Of a stretch of 64,000 nt of DNA, positions 8,203-16,971 are shown piece after piece. The stretch is from NCBI GenBank assembly GCA_033763835.1, contig JANRJS010000036.1:62001-126000 (forward strand). Direction: 5' to 3'. This DNA comes from JAPKYZ01 sp033763835 (GTDB taxonomy: Bacteria; Acidobacteriota; Terriglobia; Bryobacterales; Bryobacteraceae). The position numbers were made by a program, and so were the translations under genes. The notes under the pieces are model-generated. The model did no database searches and was not told the origin of the DNA. It saw nothing but the letters and a program-made list of their open reading frames with translations. Each line of letters begins with the position of its first letter. Within the stretch, counting starts at the first letter, position 1.

Positions 8203-11200
8203 TTACCTCTTCGAAAGATATTCCGGACTCCGCTGCCGCCGGAACTGCGGGCTGACGACTATGGATTCTATCAACGCCGAAAACTTGTAGCCGCTGGCGG
8301 CGAACCGCTCTCGCGCCTGTTCGATCAGCGGCTCGTCGGACAACTGCAAGCCCCGCCCCAGCGCATAGGCAAGCGTCTTATTGCAAAGGTTCGTCACGAA
8401 GTCCTTCTCGCGGTGGCCGCGAATATAGGCGAGAAGACCGTCCACCGCCTCGCCTCGGGTGCCGCCGGGGAAGTCGGCGCGAGCGTCCACTTCGCGTCCC
8501 GCGAGATCGCGCGTGCGGCGCTCGCCCACTGGGCCGTAACCTTCGAACGCCAGACCGAATCCGTCGAATCGCGCATGACATCCGGCACAAGCGGCGTTGT
8601 CGCGATGCTTAGCGAGCATCTGGCGCAGCGGCAAATCCATCTTGGCTTCGTCGTCGGGCAGCTCCGGTACTTGCGGTGGAGGCGGCGGAATCCGTTCGCC
8701 GAGCACCGTTTTCGCGACCCAATACCCGCGCTTCACCGGACTGGTACGCAGCCCCGGCGAGTTCCGAGTGAGAAACGCGGCCATCGGCAAGATGCCGCCG
8801 CGGCCGTAGGACCGTGCGTCTTCGATGCGGGTCCACTCGCCCGGCTTCAATCGTAGATTCTCGATTCCGTAATGCCGGGCCAGTGCGCGATTGACGAACG
8901 TGTGGCGCCCGTAAATCGCGTCCAGCATCGAGCGATCGTTGCGAATCAGGTCGTCGAGAAAACGAACCGGCTCCTCGAACATGGCCTGCCGGAGTTCGTT
9001 GGTGAAGACGGGAAAACGAGTGCGATCCACGCTCGCGTGATCCTCAAAGCGCCGGAAATCGAGCCAATGGCCCGCGAATTCGACGGCGAGCGCGCGGGAA
9101 CGCGGGTCCTTCAACATGCGCCGGACCTGCGCGGTCAGGACTTCGGGACGGTCGAGCTCGCCCGTCGCCGCGACTTTCGTCAACTCTTCGTCGGGCACGC
9201 TGGACCACAAGAAGAAACTCAAGCGGCTGGCGAGCGCGTGTCCAGGCAGCGGTGCTGTCTTCGGCGTGGGGGCCTTCGCCGACGCGACCGTCCGCGCGGG
9301 AGGTAAGGCCGTCGTCTCGACGCGATAGCAAAAGTCGGGCGACATGAGAATCGCCACCACCACCTCACGTAACGCGTCCTCGTGCGAGAGTCCGCCCGCG
9401 TCTCGCCGGTCGCGATAGAACCGGCGCAGGTCTTCCTTCTCGGTTTCGGCGAGCGGACGCCGATAGGCCCGCGCGGCGAGCTCGAGCAGCGATTCGACGT
9501 GCTTCGGTTCCGATTCGATCCGCACTCGTTCTACGTTGCGAATCGTTGCGTTGACGCGCGCGAAGTGATCGCGAATCGCCTGCATCGCCACTTCGTCCGA
9601 CTTGCCCTTTTCGGCTTTGGCCAGATAAGCGTCGCGGATCCCGAAGATCGTCTTCTCGCTGGTCACGCCCGCGTCGCCGGGCCGGAAGCTGCCCGATTCG
9701 CGCCCGCGGCCTTCGATTTCGCCGCTTTGGTTGAAGAAGAACTGAACGTAGGTGCGCGTGGTTTGGTCGCCGATGGTGTCGAACTCCAGCCACAACCGGT
9801 CGAGCTCGCGCCGCCCTTCGTCGTCGAGGATCAATTCCATTAACGGGGTGTCGTCTCGGAAGTAGCCCATCACGTTGTGAAAGCCCGCGCTGAGCAATCG
9901 CCCTTTGTCCTCGGAATCGTCGGGGTAGAAACGCCCGCGCTCTTTGATGTAGAAAGCGTCCGGAAACACGTTGGCGAACCGGGCGAACGACGCTTCGTAG
10001 GCGGCGCGCCGCCCGGCGGGAACCAGCAGATCGGGATCGCCGATCCGCGCCCGAACCGCGAGGGCCGCGTTACGCAGCGCCACCTGATCCTCGCTCGGAA
10101 CGCCGCGCATCATGGGCGCATCGGGCAGCGCGAGCGGCGGTTCGCCTTCCACCTGCAGCGCCGCGGGATCGAACTTGCGGCGGTTGGCGGCGTACGCGCG
10201 CAACTTCCAATTCATTAGAGGCTGCGAGGTTCCGCCCAGTCCTAATACTTTCGGACTTCGAAACTGCATCGCCGTGAGCCGGCGGACTTTCAACACGTAG
10301 TCGCGCATTTTGGCGCACGCCTCGCGGACTAGCTCGTCTTGCTTGGCCGTAGGAGCGCTTGGGGTGGGCAGCATCCGCCACATGGTTTGGAGCTTCGCGA
10401 CGGGACCGGCTTGCTCCGGCGCGGTTTCGAGAATTTCCCAGACGAGCGGCAGATAGCGCGGGCTGATCTTCGCTTCGTTCGCCGTGGAATCGAGCGTCGC
10501 CGCCGGTTGCCCCAGCGCCTCGCGATATTTGTAACGCCACGCGGCGAAGAAATAGGCGGCGTAATCGGTCGGTTGGCGATCATAGAATTCGACGATGCGT
10601 TGGATGGTGTACTTCTCGCGGTCCGATTCGGCGAGCATCGGATGCGGCGCGAAACCCACGGCGTCCACGTGCGGGACCAGGTGCGTCGAGACCTCGCGTG
10701 CGGCCTGCAAATACTTGTTGAGCAGCGCGGGCGACATGGCGAGCGATTCTCCCGAGTTGTCGAAACCGTCGGCGTTGGTGGGATCGATGGGAAACTCGCG
10801 CGTGGGGCGCAGATCGACGCCGGTCAAATCGCGGATGGCGTAGTTGTATTCGGCGTTGCTCAAGCGGCGGGTAAGCACCACGCCGGGATCGCCCGCGTTC
10901 TTCGCCGCCTCCTCGCGCCGCATGGTCGCGACCCAATCGACGACACGTTGGCGTTCGGCGGCGGGCGGCTGCTTCATCGCTTTGGGAGGCATGTCGCCCG
11001 ACGCGATCTTTTCGGCCACCAGCGCCCAACGCACAGGATCGGCGGCGGCTTGCGCGACGGTCGAGTAAGCGGCGAGGTTCAGTTGCGCGGCTGGATTCGC
11101 GGCTCCGTGACAGCCGGTGCAGTAGGTGGCGAGGAAGGGCCGGACGGTCTCGCCGAACTCGCGCCCGCGATCCGGTTCGGCGGCGAGCAGCGCGGCGATC

Positions 11201-11214
11201 CAAACAATTCCCAT
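8203..11214 (-). CDS. Planctomycete-type cytochrome c, DUF1587/1592/1588/1585 protein
   Basis: This 1003-residue secreted protein has a short N-terminal hydrophobic leader, then a haem site 'YCTGCHG' (C32, C35, H36) in the PSD1-like cytochrome domain. It is followed by 'LTRRLSNAEYNYAIRDLTGVDL' (DUF1587), 'RAYRRPLAETEKEDL' (DUF1595), the 'LASRLSFFLWSSVPDEEL' segment (DUF1592), 'RNSPGLRTSPVKRGYWV' (DUF1588) with a second haem-type 'CAGCHARFDGFGLAFEGY' near residue 877, and a C-terminal 'LCNKTLAYALGRGLQ' block (DUF1585). It is probably an electron-transfer or oxidoreductase protein of the periplasm. It is the first gene of the pair with DUF1552. Confidence 0.9.
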   Translation of the reverse strand: MGIVWIAALLAAEPDRGREFGETVRPFLATYCTGCHGAANPAAQLNLAAYSTVAQAAADPVRWALVAEKIASGDMPPKAMKQPPAAERQRVVDWVATMRREEAAKNAGDPGVVLTRRLSNAEYNYAIRDLTGVDLRPTREFPIDPTNADGFDNSGESLAMSPALLNKYLQAAREVSTHLVPHVDAVGFAPHPMLAESDREKYTIQRIVEFYDRQPTDYAAYFFAAWRYKYREALGQPAATLDSTANEAKISPRYLPLVWEILETAPEQAGPVAKLQTMWRMLPTPSAPTAKQDELVREACAKMRDYVLKVRRLTAMQFRSPKVLGLGGTSQPLMNWKLRAYAANRRKFDPAALQVEGEPPLALPDAPMMRGVPSEDQVALRNAALAVRARIGDPDLLVPAGRRAAYEASFARFANVFPDAFYIKERGRFYPDDSEDKGRLLSAGFHNVMGYFRDDTPLMELILDDEGRRELDRLWLEFDTIGDQTTRTYVQFFFNQSGEIEGRGRESGSFRPGDAGVTSEKTIFGIRDAYLAKAEKGKSDEVAMQAIRDHFARVNATIRNVERVRIESEPKHVESLLELAARAYRRPLAETEKEDLRRFYRDRRDAGGLSHEDALREVVVAILMSPDFCYRVETTALPPARTVASAKAPTPKTAPLPGHALASRLSFFLWSSVPDEELTKVAATGELDRPEVLTAQVRRMLKDPRSRALAVEFAGHWLDFRRFEDHASVDRTRFPVFTNELRQAMFEEPVRFLDDLIRNDRSMLDAIYGRHTFVNRALARHYGIENLRLKPGEWTRIEDARSYGRGGILPMAAFLTRNSPGLRTSPVKRGYWVAKTVLGERIPPPPPQVPELPDDEAKMDLPLRQMLAKHRDNAACAGCHARFDGFGLAFEGYGPVGERRTRDLAGREVDARADFPGGTRGEAVDGLLAYIRGHREKDFVTNLCNKTLAYALGRGLQLSDEPLIEQARERFAASGYKFSALIESIVVSPQFRRQRSPEYLSKR

Positions 11215-11260
11215 GTTGGCGATTCTATCGCCGTGCCGCGCGGCGGTACACTCGAAGTGT

Positions 11261-11337
11261 CGGGGCGTAGCGCAGCCTGGTAGCGCGTCTGCCTTGGGCG
11301 CAGAAGGTCGTGAGTTCGAATCTCGCCGCCCCGACCA
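11261..11337 (+). tRNA. tRNA-Pro (anticodon TGG), CCA encoded
   Basis: The 77-base sequence folds as a complete cloverleaf. The acceptor stem CGGGGCG pairs with CGCCCCG, and the D-arm GCGC pairs with GCGC. The anticodon stem TCTGC/GCAGA encloses the loop CTTGGGC with anticodon TGG, and the T-arm GTGAG/CTCGC has loop TTCGAAT. The discriminator base is A, followed by an encoded CCA. It reads proline CCN codons. Its 3' end is where the sequence changes from GC-rich chromosome to lower-GC accessory DNA, a common pattern for tRNA-targeted integration. I saw no second copy of the tRNA 3' end in the window by eye. Confidence 0.97.
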
Positions 11338-11554
11338 ATAGAATCAAGCATTTAGCCCCTGTTACGCATCGGCCCGAATTGGCAATGTAGATAGATTTGA
11401 GGATGGAATTTCCTTCACGTCTCATCGCATTTATTCTTCCCCAAAGTTCTTGCTGCCGCCTATTCCCACGATGATTTTGGGCTAGCTTATTGTGCATGCA
11501 ATGCCTAATCCTCCTACGCTCCGGCCTCCTAGTCTATACACAGTCGTTCTGAAT
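11338..11554. other. Intergenic after tRNA-Pro; nothing recognised
   Basis: About 215 bases with lower GC than the tRNA and upstream genes. I see no open frame, hairpin with a T run, or repeat that I can support. It is noted because it marks the chromosome/accessory transition. Confidence 0.5.
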
Positions 11555-12748
11555 TCATTGAGCGTAGGGGGTGCCCGCCGACTGAATCAGCCATTTCCCG
11601 TCGATCTTACGTAACGTGTAGTCTACTTGATATGGACCTAAGAAAGGACTTCGTTCGACCACGCGAGAACCGTCATCGCGATACATGGGGACGTACCATC
11701 TTTCTTTTGTACGAACCTCGGCATAGTCACCCGGTGAGAAAATTGCCAAGCTAAAGATCTCGAACATTTCCACTTTTGATTCGTCACCGTAGTGTGTTCC
11801 CCGACTGATTTGCCGCTGAACTGCGGCCTCAATGTTTTGAATCGCTCGACCACCCCGGTCGGCAGGTACCCAGAAATCGTTCAGCTTGCTTCGGTCGAAC
11901 GCCTTGGGCGCGACGTATATCCTCAATGTTTCAAAAAGCTGCGATTCTCGAACGACGCGACGAATCTCGGTCTCATCCAAAGGCGACGAGATCTTCTCAC
12001 GAGCGGGGGGTGGAGCCCCGCCGGCTCGGAAAAGACCCGTCAGCCGTCCCGCTCCAATTGACCACCCAAAGATGGACAGCACAACCATGCCAATGGCGAG
12101 CAAAAACGCACGTCTCATTTTTTCACTTGATAATATCGCTACCAACGGCATTTTACTCTGATTCTGATTCTGATCTTCCTGTAATCGAAATAGGAGGGAA
12201 TCTTGAGACGCACTCTTGACTTCCAGTTCCAAAGGAGTCGCTGCATCCAAGTTCTGCGATTGTGTCGATACATTGGGTATCGCAAAATCATCAGAAAGAG
12301 TCACAAAATCCTCGAGTTGTACGAGACGGCCATCCAAACATTTCTCGGAACTGTCCTCAACTTCGCCTGAAGATGGATGGACTTCGACAACGGCAGGAAC
12401 GGATCTGTCTCCTTCTTCGATCCGGACACTAGAGCCGAACAAGTGTTTTCGCTTGCCTTCGTCGTCGATGCAATCGGCCAAGTCTATGGCGATATCCCGA
12501 AGTCCTTTCGGGGTCGTATTTAAGAGCGGAATTTCCTGCAGCCCTCGCGCCGGTAGGTGGTTTTTCCATGCATCCAGTTCAGAGGGAACCGCCCAAACTC
12601 TAGACTTCACCAAGCCTCGAAGTCGATGAATCGGTAGCCCGTGGTGCTTCTCATACTCCTGCGCTGTCCGAACGGACACTTTCAGGTAGTTCGCAATTCC
12701 CTTCCAACTATCAAAGTCCTGTTGAATGTTGTGAGGTTTGAATGGCAT
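11555..12748 (-). CDS. Membrane-anchored HTH protein of acidobacterial type
   Basis: Residues 12-65 form a MerR/excisionase-like helix-turn-helix: 'SWKGIANYLKVSVRTAQEYE' followed by 'HGLPIHRL' and 'RVWAVPSELDAWK'. This module (SWK.IA.YL.VSVRTAQ..E) is frequent at the N-terminus of acidobacterial regulators. An acidic, low-complexity linker with 'QNQNQS' leads to one membrane helix near residues 210-232. The C-terminal domain (about 290-397, 'GPYQVDYTLRKIDGKWLI') looks like an NTF2/IMS-type small-molecule or protein-binding fold. It is probably a one-component regulator that senses outside the membrane and binds DNA inside, but no target is evident. The ending 'PYQVDYTLRKIDGKWLIQSA' is typical of NTF2-like scaffolds. 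Confidence 0.7.
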   Translation of the reverse strand: MPFKPHNIQQDFDSWKGIANYLKVSVRTAQEYEKHHGLPIHRLRGLVKSRVWAVPSELDAWKNHLPARGLQEIPLLNTTPKGLRDIAIDLADCIDDEGKRKHLFGSSVRIEEGDRSVPAVVEVHPSSGEVEDSSEKCLDGRLVQLEDFVTLSDDFAIPNVSTQSQNLDAATPLELEVKSASQDSLLFRLQEDQNQNQSKMPLVAILSSEKMRRAFLLAIGMVVLSIFGWSIGAGRLTGLFRAGGAPPPAREKISSPLDETEIRRVVRESQLFETLRIYVAPKAFDRSKLNDFWVPADRGGRAIQNIEAAVQRQISRGTHYGDESKVEMFEIFSLAIFSPGDYAEVRTKERWYVPMYRDDGSRVVERSPFLGPYQVDYTLRKIDGKWLIQSAGTPYAQ

Positions 12749-12963
12749 CGACCGGATCTTAACTCACTTCCATTTCAATTGGATGCGCCTTCTGCGCATC
12801 TCTGCGTCTTGCGATTTGCGGGCTCCCAGCTAGACTTGAACCCGAGATAACGCGATGACAACTCCACCCACAACGTCTGATCAACTCCTAATCGCTCACC
12901 AATCCCCAACCAATCGACGTGGGCATCGTCCGTCGGCCCTGTGGATAACCTTATCTTTACAAA

Positions 12964-13533
12964 TTGTTACGATTCGCGTTACTATTTTCGTGCAGCGTGC
13001 CTTCGCGCGCGTCGGTCATATTGGATTTCGAATCGTTGACCGACGGCGACGTCCTTAACAATCAGTTTCCCGGCATGGCATTTCAGAACGCGACCGTCCT
13101 CACAGCAGGAATTTCTCTTAACGAGTTCGAATTTCCGCCACGCTCCGGATCAAACGTGGTCTTTGATGACGGAGGGCCAATCACCATTACGTTCGGCGGT
13201 TTGGTGTTCGCTTTTGGCGGATATGTTACATATTCGTCACAGATTTCCATAACAGCCTTCAATCTCGCTGGTGACAAAGTGGCACAAGCTATCGCAAGTT
13301 TCAACAGCAATCTCGCCATCACGGGCGATGCTGGGTCCAGCCCAAACGAACTTTTGGCCGTGGAATTTGTAACTGGTATTTCCCGCATCACAATTGGAGG
13401 TAACCCTACTGGGGCCTCATTCACCATGGACGATGCACTATTTACAAATATTCCAGAGCCCATACCAATGTTTCTCTACTTGAGCGGGCTTGCAGTGATG
13501 TTCATTTCCCGAAAGACTCTTCCAATCAAATGA
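12964..13533 (+). CDS. Secreted PEP-CTERM-like protein
   Basis: A TTG start is needed to give the N-terminal signal peptide 'LLRFALLFSCSVPSRASV'. The mature part is a beta-rich domain starting 'ILDFESLTDGDVLNNQF' with 'GGPITITFGG' and 'GGNPTGASFTMDDALF', as seen in many extracellular PEP-CTERM proteins. The tail 'IPEPIPMFLYLSGLAVMFISRK' has the PEP motif, a hydrophobic helix and basic end that the exosortase/archaeosortase system recognises. No exosortase is encoded here, so it would be elsewhere. The codon use and GC are lower than in the first 11 kb. A weak point is the non-canonical start and the slightly unusual PEP motif. Confidence 0.65.
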   Translation: MLRFALLFSCSVPSRASVILDFESLTDGDVLNNQFPGMAFQNATVLTAGISLNEFEFPPRSGSNVVFDDGGPITITFGGLVFAFGGYVTYSSQISITAFNLAGDKVAQAIASFNSNLAITGDAGSSPNELLAVEFVTGISRITIGGNPTGASFTMDDALFTNIPEPIPMFLYLSGLAVMFISRKTLPIK

Positions 13534-13626
13534 CCAAGCACCTCATTTGGATCACGACCGTATACAGTCCCCCTTTCAACTGCGTTCCCAAGCTTTAAAC
13601 AGGCCCTTCCTTTTTAACCTAACTGC

Positions 13627-13989
13627 ATGCGTAAATATCTCTTGTTTCAAGCTCTCGCAATTCTCCTTCTTTTTTTGGGGGGACTAATCTTTGCCTCAAC
13701 AGTTCATCAAGAGGCGAGCCTTAACATTATGGAGGACCCACAAGGTGGAGCGTTCATTGCCGATCAGTTACTAATCACGTTTAAAGACGGGGTGCCGCCA
13801 GTTGCCATTGATGCTATTGTTGCTGAGATTGATGGAAGAGTAGTGACCAAGGCTCAGCCTTTACATTTGTGGGTAGTGCAGCTTCGCCGAAAGCACACTC
13901 TGCAAGAAATCCAAGAAGTCATCCATGATCTGGAAAGCCGTCCAGAGATTAAGGAAGCACAACTAAATCGACTCGGAACTCTGTTCTAA
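13627..13989 (+). CDS. Secreted protein resembling a subtilisin N-terminal prodomain
   Basis: A signal peptide or anchor ('LLFQALAILLLFLGGLIFAS') precedes about 85 residues: 'ADQLLITFKDGVPPVAIDAI', 'GRVVTKAQPLHLWVVQL' and 'LQEIQEVIHDLESRPEIKEA'. This pattern (DQLLI.FK.G...., then a beta strand and a helix ending in 'V..A..N') matches the fervidolysin-type/I9-like prodomain found at the N-terminus of many subtilases. The neighbouring protease carries the same pattern within itself ('CDELLVAFKGGTV'). So this stand-alone copy could act in trans as chaperone or inhibitor of that protease. It could also be a remnant of a broken protease gene; no catalytic domain follows it directly. Confidence 0.6.
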   Translation: MRKYLLFQALAILLLFLGGLIFASTVHQEASLNIMEDPQGGAFIADQLLITFKDGVPPVAIDAIVAEIDGRVVTKAQPLHLWVVQLRRKHTLQEIQEVIHDLESRPEIKEAQLNRLGTLF

Positions 13990-14034
13990 GATTCCTGTCG
14001 AGATAGCCGCGATAACATTCTAAGGAGACACACA

Positions 14035-16188
14035 GTGAGAGCATTCTTGTTGATGAGCATCGGGTACCAGCTTTGCAGCGCTCAGAATGTCACAGTTCCG
14101 ACGCTGCGACCTGCGGTTGCCAACGCCGGAACTCCAACGACCGTAATTATTTCCGCTCTCGTCACGTCTCGGGGAGCGGCGGTGATTCAAGGCAGTGTCA
14201 ATGCCATTCAAGTAGATGTAAATGGGAAGACGATAAAGATCCTCGGTTCACTGAATGATCTGGCGAGTGGTGGCGACGCGATTGCCGGCGACAATATCTA
14301 CTCCGGCCACATCACCATCAATCAACCGGTGGAAAGCACTCTTTATTTCAGGGTCTCAGCCGCATTGATGGGAACGCTACAACGGCCGCAGTCTCCGCCA
14401 GTAAAACTGAGGGTTGTACCGCCCGATTTCCCCGCGACGTCACTTCCATTAAACGTCACAAAGCTCTTAACCGATGGACCCGGAACCACACCAATAGTTT
14501 GCGACGAACTGCTGGTGGCGTTTAAGGGTGGCACCGTATCATCAGCCGTAAAGACTGCGGCGTCGTCCGTTGGGGGTAAAGTAGTCGGATATGTGGCCGC
14601 TCTAGATATTGTTCAAATCAACATTTCTACTTGTAGTATCGAGGCACTACGGGCAGCAGCCACTGCCCTTGAGCGTCTGCCAGAGGTAGTATCCGTCAAC
14701 TTCAATAGAGCAGGTCAACTCGACGCGGCCTTGTCTGTAGGTGTTATTCCGTCTGACCCTTATTTCTCTTCGCAATGGAGCCTAGAACGCATCAAGGCGC
14801 CAACCGCGTGGGCAACTGTTCGGCGAGGAGTTGCAATCGGCATCATCGATACTGGTGTTGCTTACGATCATGAGGACCTGGCTGGGCGCGTGATGTTAGG
14901 CCTTGACCAGTGCGAAAAGACTGTCGAGAAGCCCGAGGGGATCATCTGTGAAGCAGATGTGGATCCTGCCGACAATCATGGTCATGGTACAGGTACCGCT
15001 AGCAACGCGGCTGCGATTGCCAACAATGCGAAGGGAATGGCGGGAGCAGCTTATGAAGCGCCAATAATCGCGGAGAAGATAAGCGCGCTTATTCATGGAA
15101 AGCCCGTGTTCACCGAGTTGAACGTTGCCTTGGCAATTGTGGATGCGGTGAGCCTTGGAGCGCGCGTGGTCAATCTCAGCTTAGGAGCTGCCGGTATTGT
15201 CAAGAGCGCGGTTGACTACGCACTGGCGCGACACACCGTGGTTGTCGCGGCTGCTGGGAATAGTAGCGCCGCTGAGCCAGTTTATCCCGCCGCATACCCA
15301 GGGGTGATCTCTGTAGGTGCCTCGGACGAAGAGAACAAGCGCGCGCGATGGAATCCTTTGGTCGGTGGAAACTGCCTAGATTCGGACGAAGTAACGCTGG
15401 CTTCGAACTACGGCCAATGGGTTGACATTTATGCACCGGGGAAGAACCTTGTGTACGCGAAGAAGAATGGCGGATACGATGTGCTTTGCGCTGTCGGGAC
15501 TTCTTGGGCGGCTCCCATTGTTTCTGCGACCGCTAGCCTTATGCTGGCGGTTAACGGCAGCCTAACTCCGGCGGAAGTCAAGTCTATAATCAAGCAGGCA
15601 GCCACACTTACTGGGCAGGTCGATGATCCGTCGACTGGCAATCAGCTATTGCTGCTGGACATGGACGCAGCTGTTAGGGAAGCGAGCGCACTTATTGGCA
15701 CGACGATAGTTGCTGCAAATGACATTAATGATGGAACGTTTTGGGAAAGTTGGAGAGGCGGAGTGTTTTACTCGGGGGCAGCTTCGCCGTTTTTAGGGAA
15801 AAAAGGCATATTATCTAGTATTGAAGTAAAAGTAGCACGGCATCCGGGCAACGGGTATGGTCCAGGCTGCGGCAAATCGGCTTGTGGCATTGATATGGTT
15901 CTAACGATCATATGTAGGAATAGCGCAGGCGTCCTTCGTACGTTGACTAGCAGCTTAATTATGGATGCCTATAAGATAGTTGTCGACACTACTCCGAAGT
16001 CGTTGAGGTTTAACTTCGACGCTTCAGCTCCAAGCGCGTGTAACTTCTCGAGCGGAGACCAATTACATCAGTTCCAGGATCCTGATGGCCGCTGGACCCT
16101 TCTAGGAAGTGGTTTCGACGCGTATCCATTTGGGTATACAGTTGGCCCCAGTGGTGATGTTGTATTTGCGATCTTCGCACGGCAGTAG
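14035..16188 (+). CDS. Secreted S8-family (subtilisin-like) serine protease
   Basis: This 717-residue protein starts from GTG and has a short leader. An Ig-like 'choice of anchor' domain (about 20-125) comes next, then a prodomain ('CDELLVAFKGGTV', about 155-230). The peptidase S8 domain follows with triad Asp272 ('GIIDTGVAYDHED'), His317 in 'NHGHGTGTAS' and Ser490 in 'GTSWAAPIVSATAS'. The oxyanion Asn lies in 'AAAGNSSA'. About 150 residues with two Cys pairs follow. It probably degrades extracellular or envelope protein. It lies 45 bp after the lone prodomain gene, same strand, so co-expression is likely. Low GC relative to the first 11 kb suggests a different history. Confidence 0.88.
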   Translation: MRAFLLMSIGYQLCSAQNVTVPTLRPAVANAGTPTTVIISALVTSRGAAVIQGSVNAIQVDVNGKTIKILGSLNDLASGGDAIAGDNIYSGHITINQPVESTLYFRVSAALMGTLQRPQSPPVKLRVVPPDFPATSLPLNVTKLLTDGPGTTPIVCDELLVAFKGGTVSSAVKTAASSVGGKVVGYVAALDIVQINISTCSIEALRAAATALERLPEVVSVNFNRAGQLDAALSVGVIPSDPYFSSQWSLERIKAPTAWATVRRGVAIGIIDTGVAYDHEDLAGRVMLGLDQCEKTVEKPEGIICEADVDPADNHGHGTGTASNAAAIANNAKGMAGAAYEAPIIAEKISALIHGKPVFTELNVALAIVDAVSLGARVVNLSLGAAGIVKSAVDYALARHTVVVAAAGNSSAAEPVYPAAYPGVISVGASDEENKRARWNPLVGGNCLDSDEVTLASNYGQWVDIYAPGKNLVYAKKNGGYDVLCAVGTSWAAPIVSATASLMLAVNGSLTPAEVKSIIKQAATLTGQVDDPSTGNQLLLLDMDAAVREASALIGTTIVAANDINDGTFWESWRGGVFYSGAASPFLGKKGILSSIEVKVARHPGNGYGPGCGKSACGIDMVLTIICRNSAGVLRTLTSSLIMDAYKIVVDTTPKSLRFNFDASAPSACNFSSGDQLHQFQDPDGRWTLLGSGFDAYPFGYTVGPSGDVVFAIFARQ

Positions 16189-16279
16189 AACCACATGTTT
16201 GCAATCGCTCCTTGTCTTTGCGCGGCTTCGGCTACAGAGATTTCTTGCACGGGCGAACCTGTGCACAACATGTGAATAG

Positions 16280-16600
16280 GGGCAGGAGGATCATCCAATG
16301 GCGTTCATAACGCTGTTGCCGCCTCAATTGGCATGCGATGATTCAGACGTGGGTTGAAGCGAGCGCTGGATTTTGCGACCATGCCACGCCTACTTTCATC
16401 TCCTCGGAACTGGTGCCCACAACGCCTAGAACATCATGCCCGCCTGGCATTTTAGAACGGATTCCATCTTAGCTAAGCGGGGTGATGGATTGCGACCATG
16501 AGACCCTCTTTCCATCTCCCTCGGAGCGCTGTGGAAAGAGCCGGTGGTCATGAACTGCCTAGGAGATTGTGACTGCCTGCGTCCGAGGATTGCCATTGCT
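16280..16600. repeat. Tandem array of a degenerate ~115-bp repeat (three units)
   Basis: Three diverged units lie head to tail, at about 16280-16393, 16394-16508 and 16509-16600. The best unit starts with TTTCATCTCC, contains GGAACTGGTGCCCAC, GCCTGGCATTTT and GATTCCATCTTAGCTAAGCG, and ends with GATTGCGACCATGA. Related units occur at 21780-21895, 26489-26624 plus 27834-27945, and 31755-31886. I do not see a conserved open frame through them. They may be decayed ends of a mobile element or structured-RNA genes. The array fills the gap between the protease and the YciI gene. Confidence 0.7.
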
Positions 16601-16959
16601 CACAAATCGCGGCGGATGGCTTCGTCTGGCGGTCTGGTGGCCATCTCCTTCCGGTATTCGTTCTCGATGTACTCGGAAGCCGGTTCGGGAATCACGTGAT
16701 TCCAGCGCCGGACCGTGACACTTTCGAATAGCCCGTTTTTGGTGTGGGGCTCTTCCGAGATAAATGCTGGAGCGGCCTCTGGGCTCTCCATATCCACCAC
16801 GATGAGCATCGAAGCCGGAACGCCATCGGGACCGACCAATGGACCGCCTTCGACGATTTGGCTCTTCACGCGCCGCAAAAACTCGTAGTGCTCCAGCCGG
16901 AGCTTCTTCGCCTCGGCAAATGCTCCGGGACGAAAGGTGCAAAGAATTGTGTAGAGCAT
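16600..16959 (-). CDS. YciI-like family protein
   Basis: This 119-residue soluble protein begins 'MLYTILCTFRPGAFAEAKKL', followed by 'HYEFLRR', 'IVEGGPLVGPDGVPASMLIV' and 'FESVTVRRWNHV'. This is the ferredoxin-like layout of the YciI superfamily (start, His region, 'GGPL...' turn and a final 'V..W' strand). Family members bind small aromatic or chlorinated ligands, and some have a weak muconolactone-isomerase-like role, but the activity here is unknown. The start is 12 bp downstream of the DJ-1/beta-propeller fusion gene on the same strand, so they are likely one operon. Confidence 0.8.
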   Translation of the reverse strand: MLYTILCTFRPGAFAEAKKLRLEHYEFLRRVKSQIVEGGPLVGPDGVPASMLIVVDMESPEAAPAFISEEPHTKNGLFESVTVRRWNHVIPEPASEYIENEYRKEMATRPPDEAIRRDL

Positions 16960-16971
16960 GCGCTTCTTTCG

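Noticed and set aside
10339..11283. Plus-strand open frame of 314 codons opposite the DUF1592 gene
   Set aside because: It is the antisense shadow of a GC-rich gene with clear domains; the translation is Arg-rich with no motif.
11261..11337. tRNA-Pro as attachment site of the element
   Set aside because: I found no repeated tRNA 3' end in the window by eye, so integration at this tRNA is only a possibility.
16280..16600. Possible CRISPR array
   Set aside because: The units are about 115 bp, diverged and without spacers; no cas genes are in the window.
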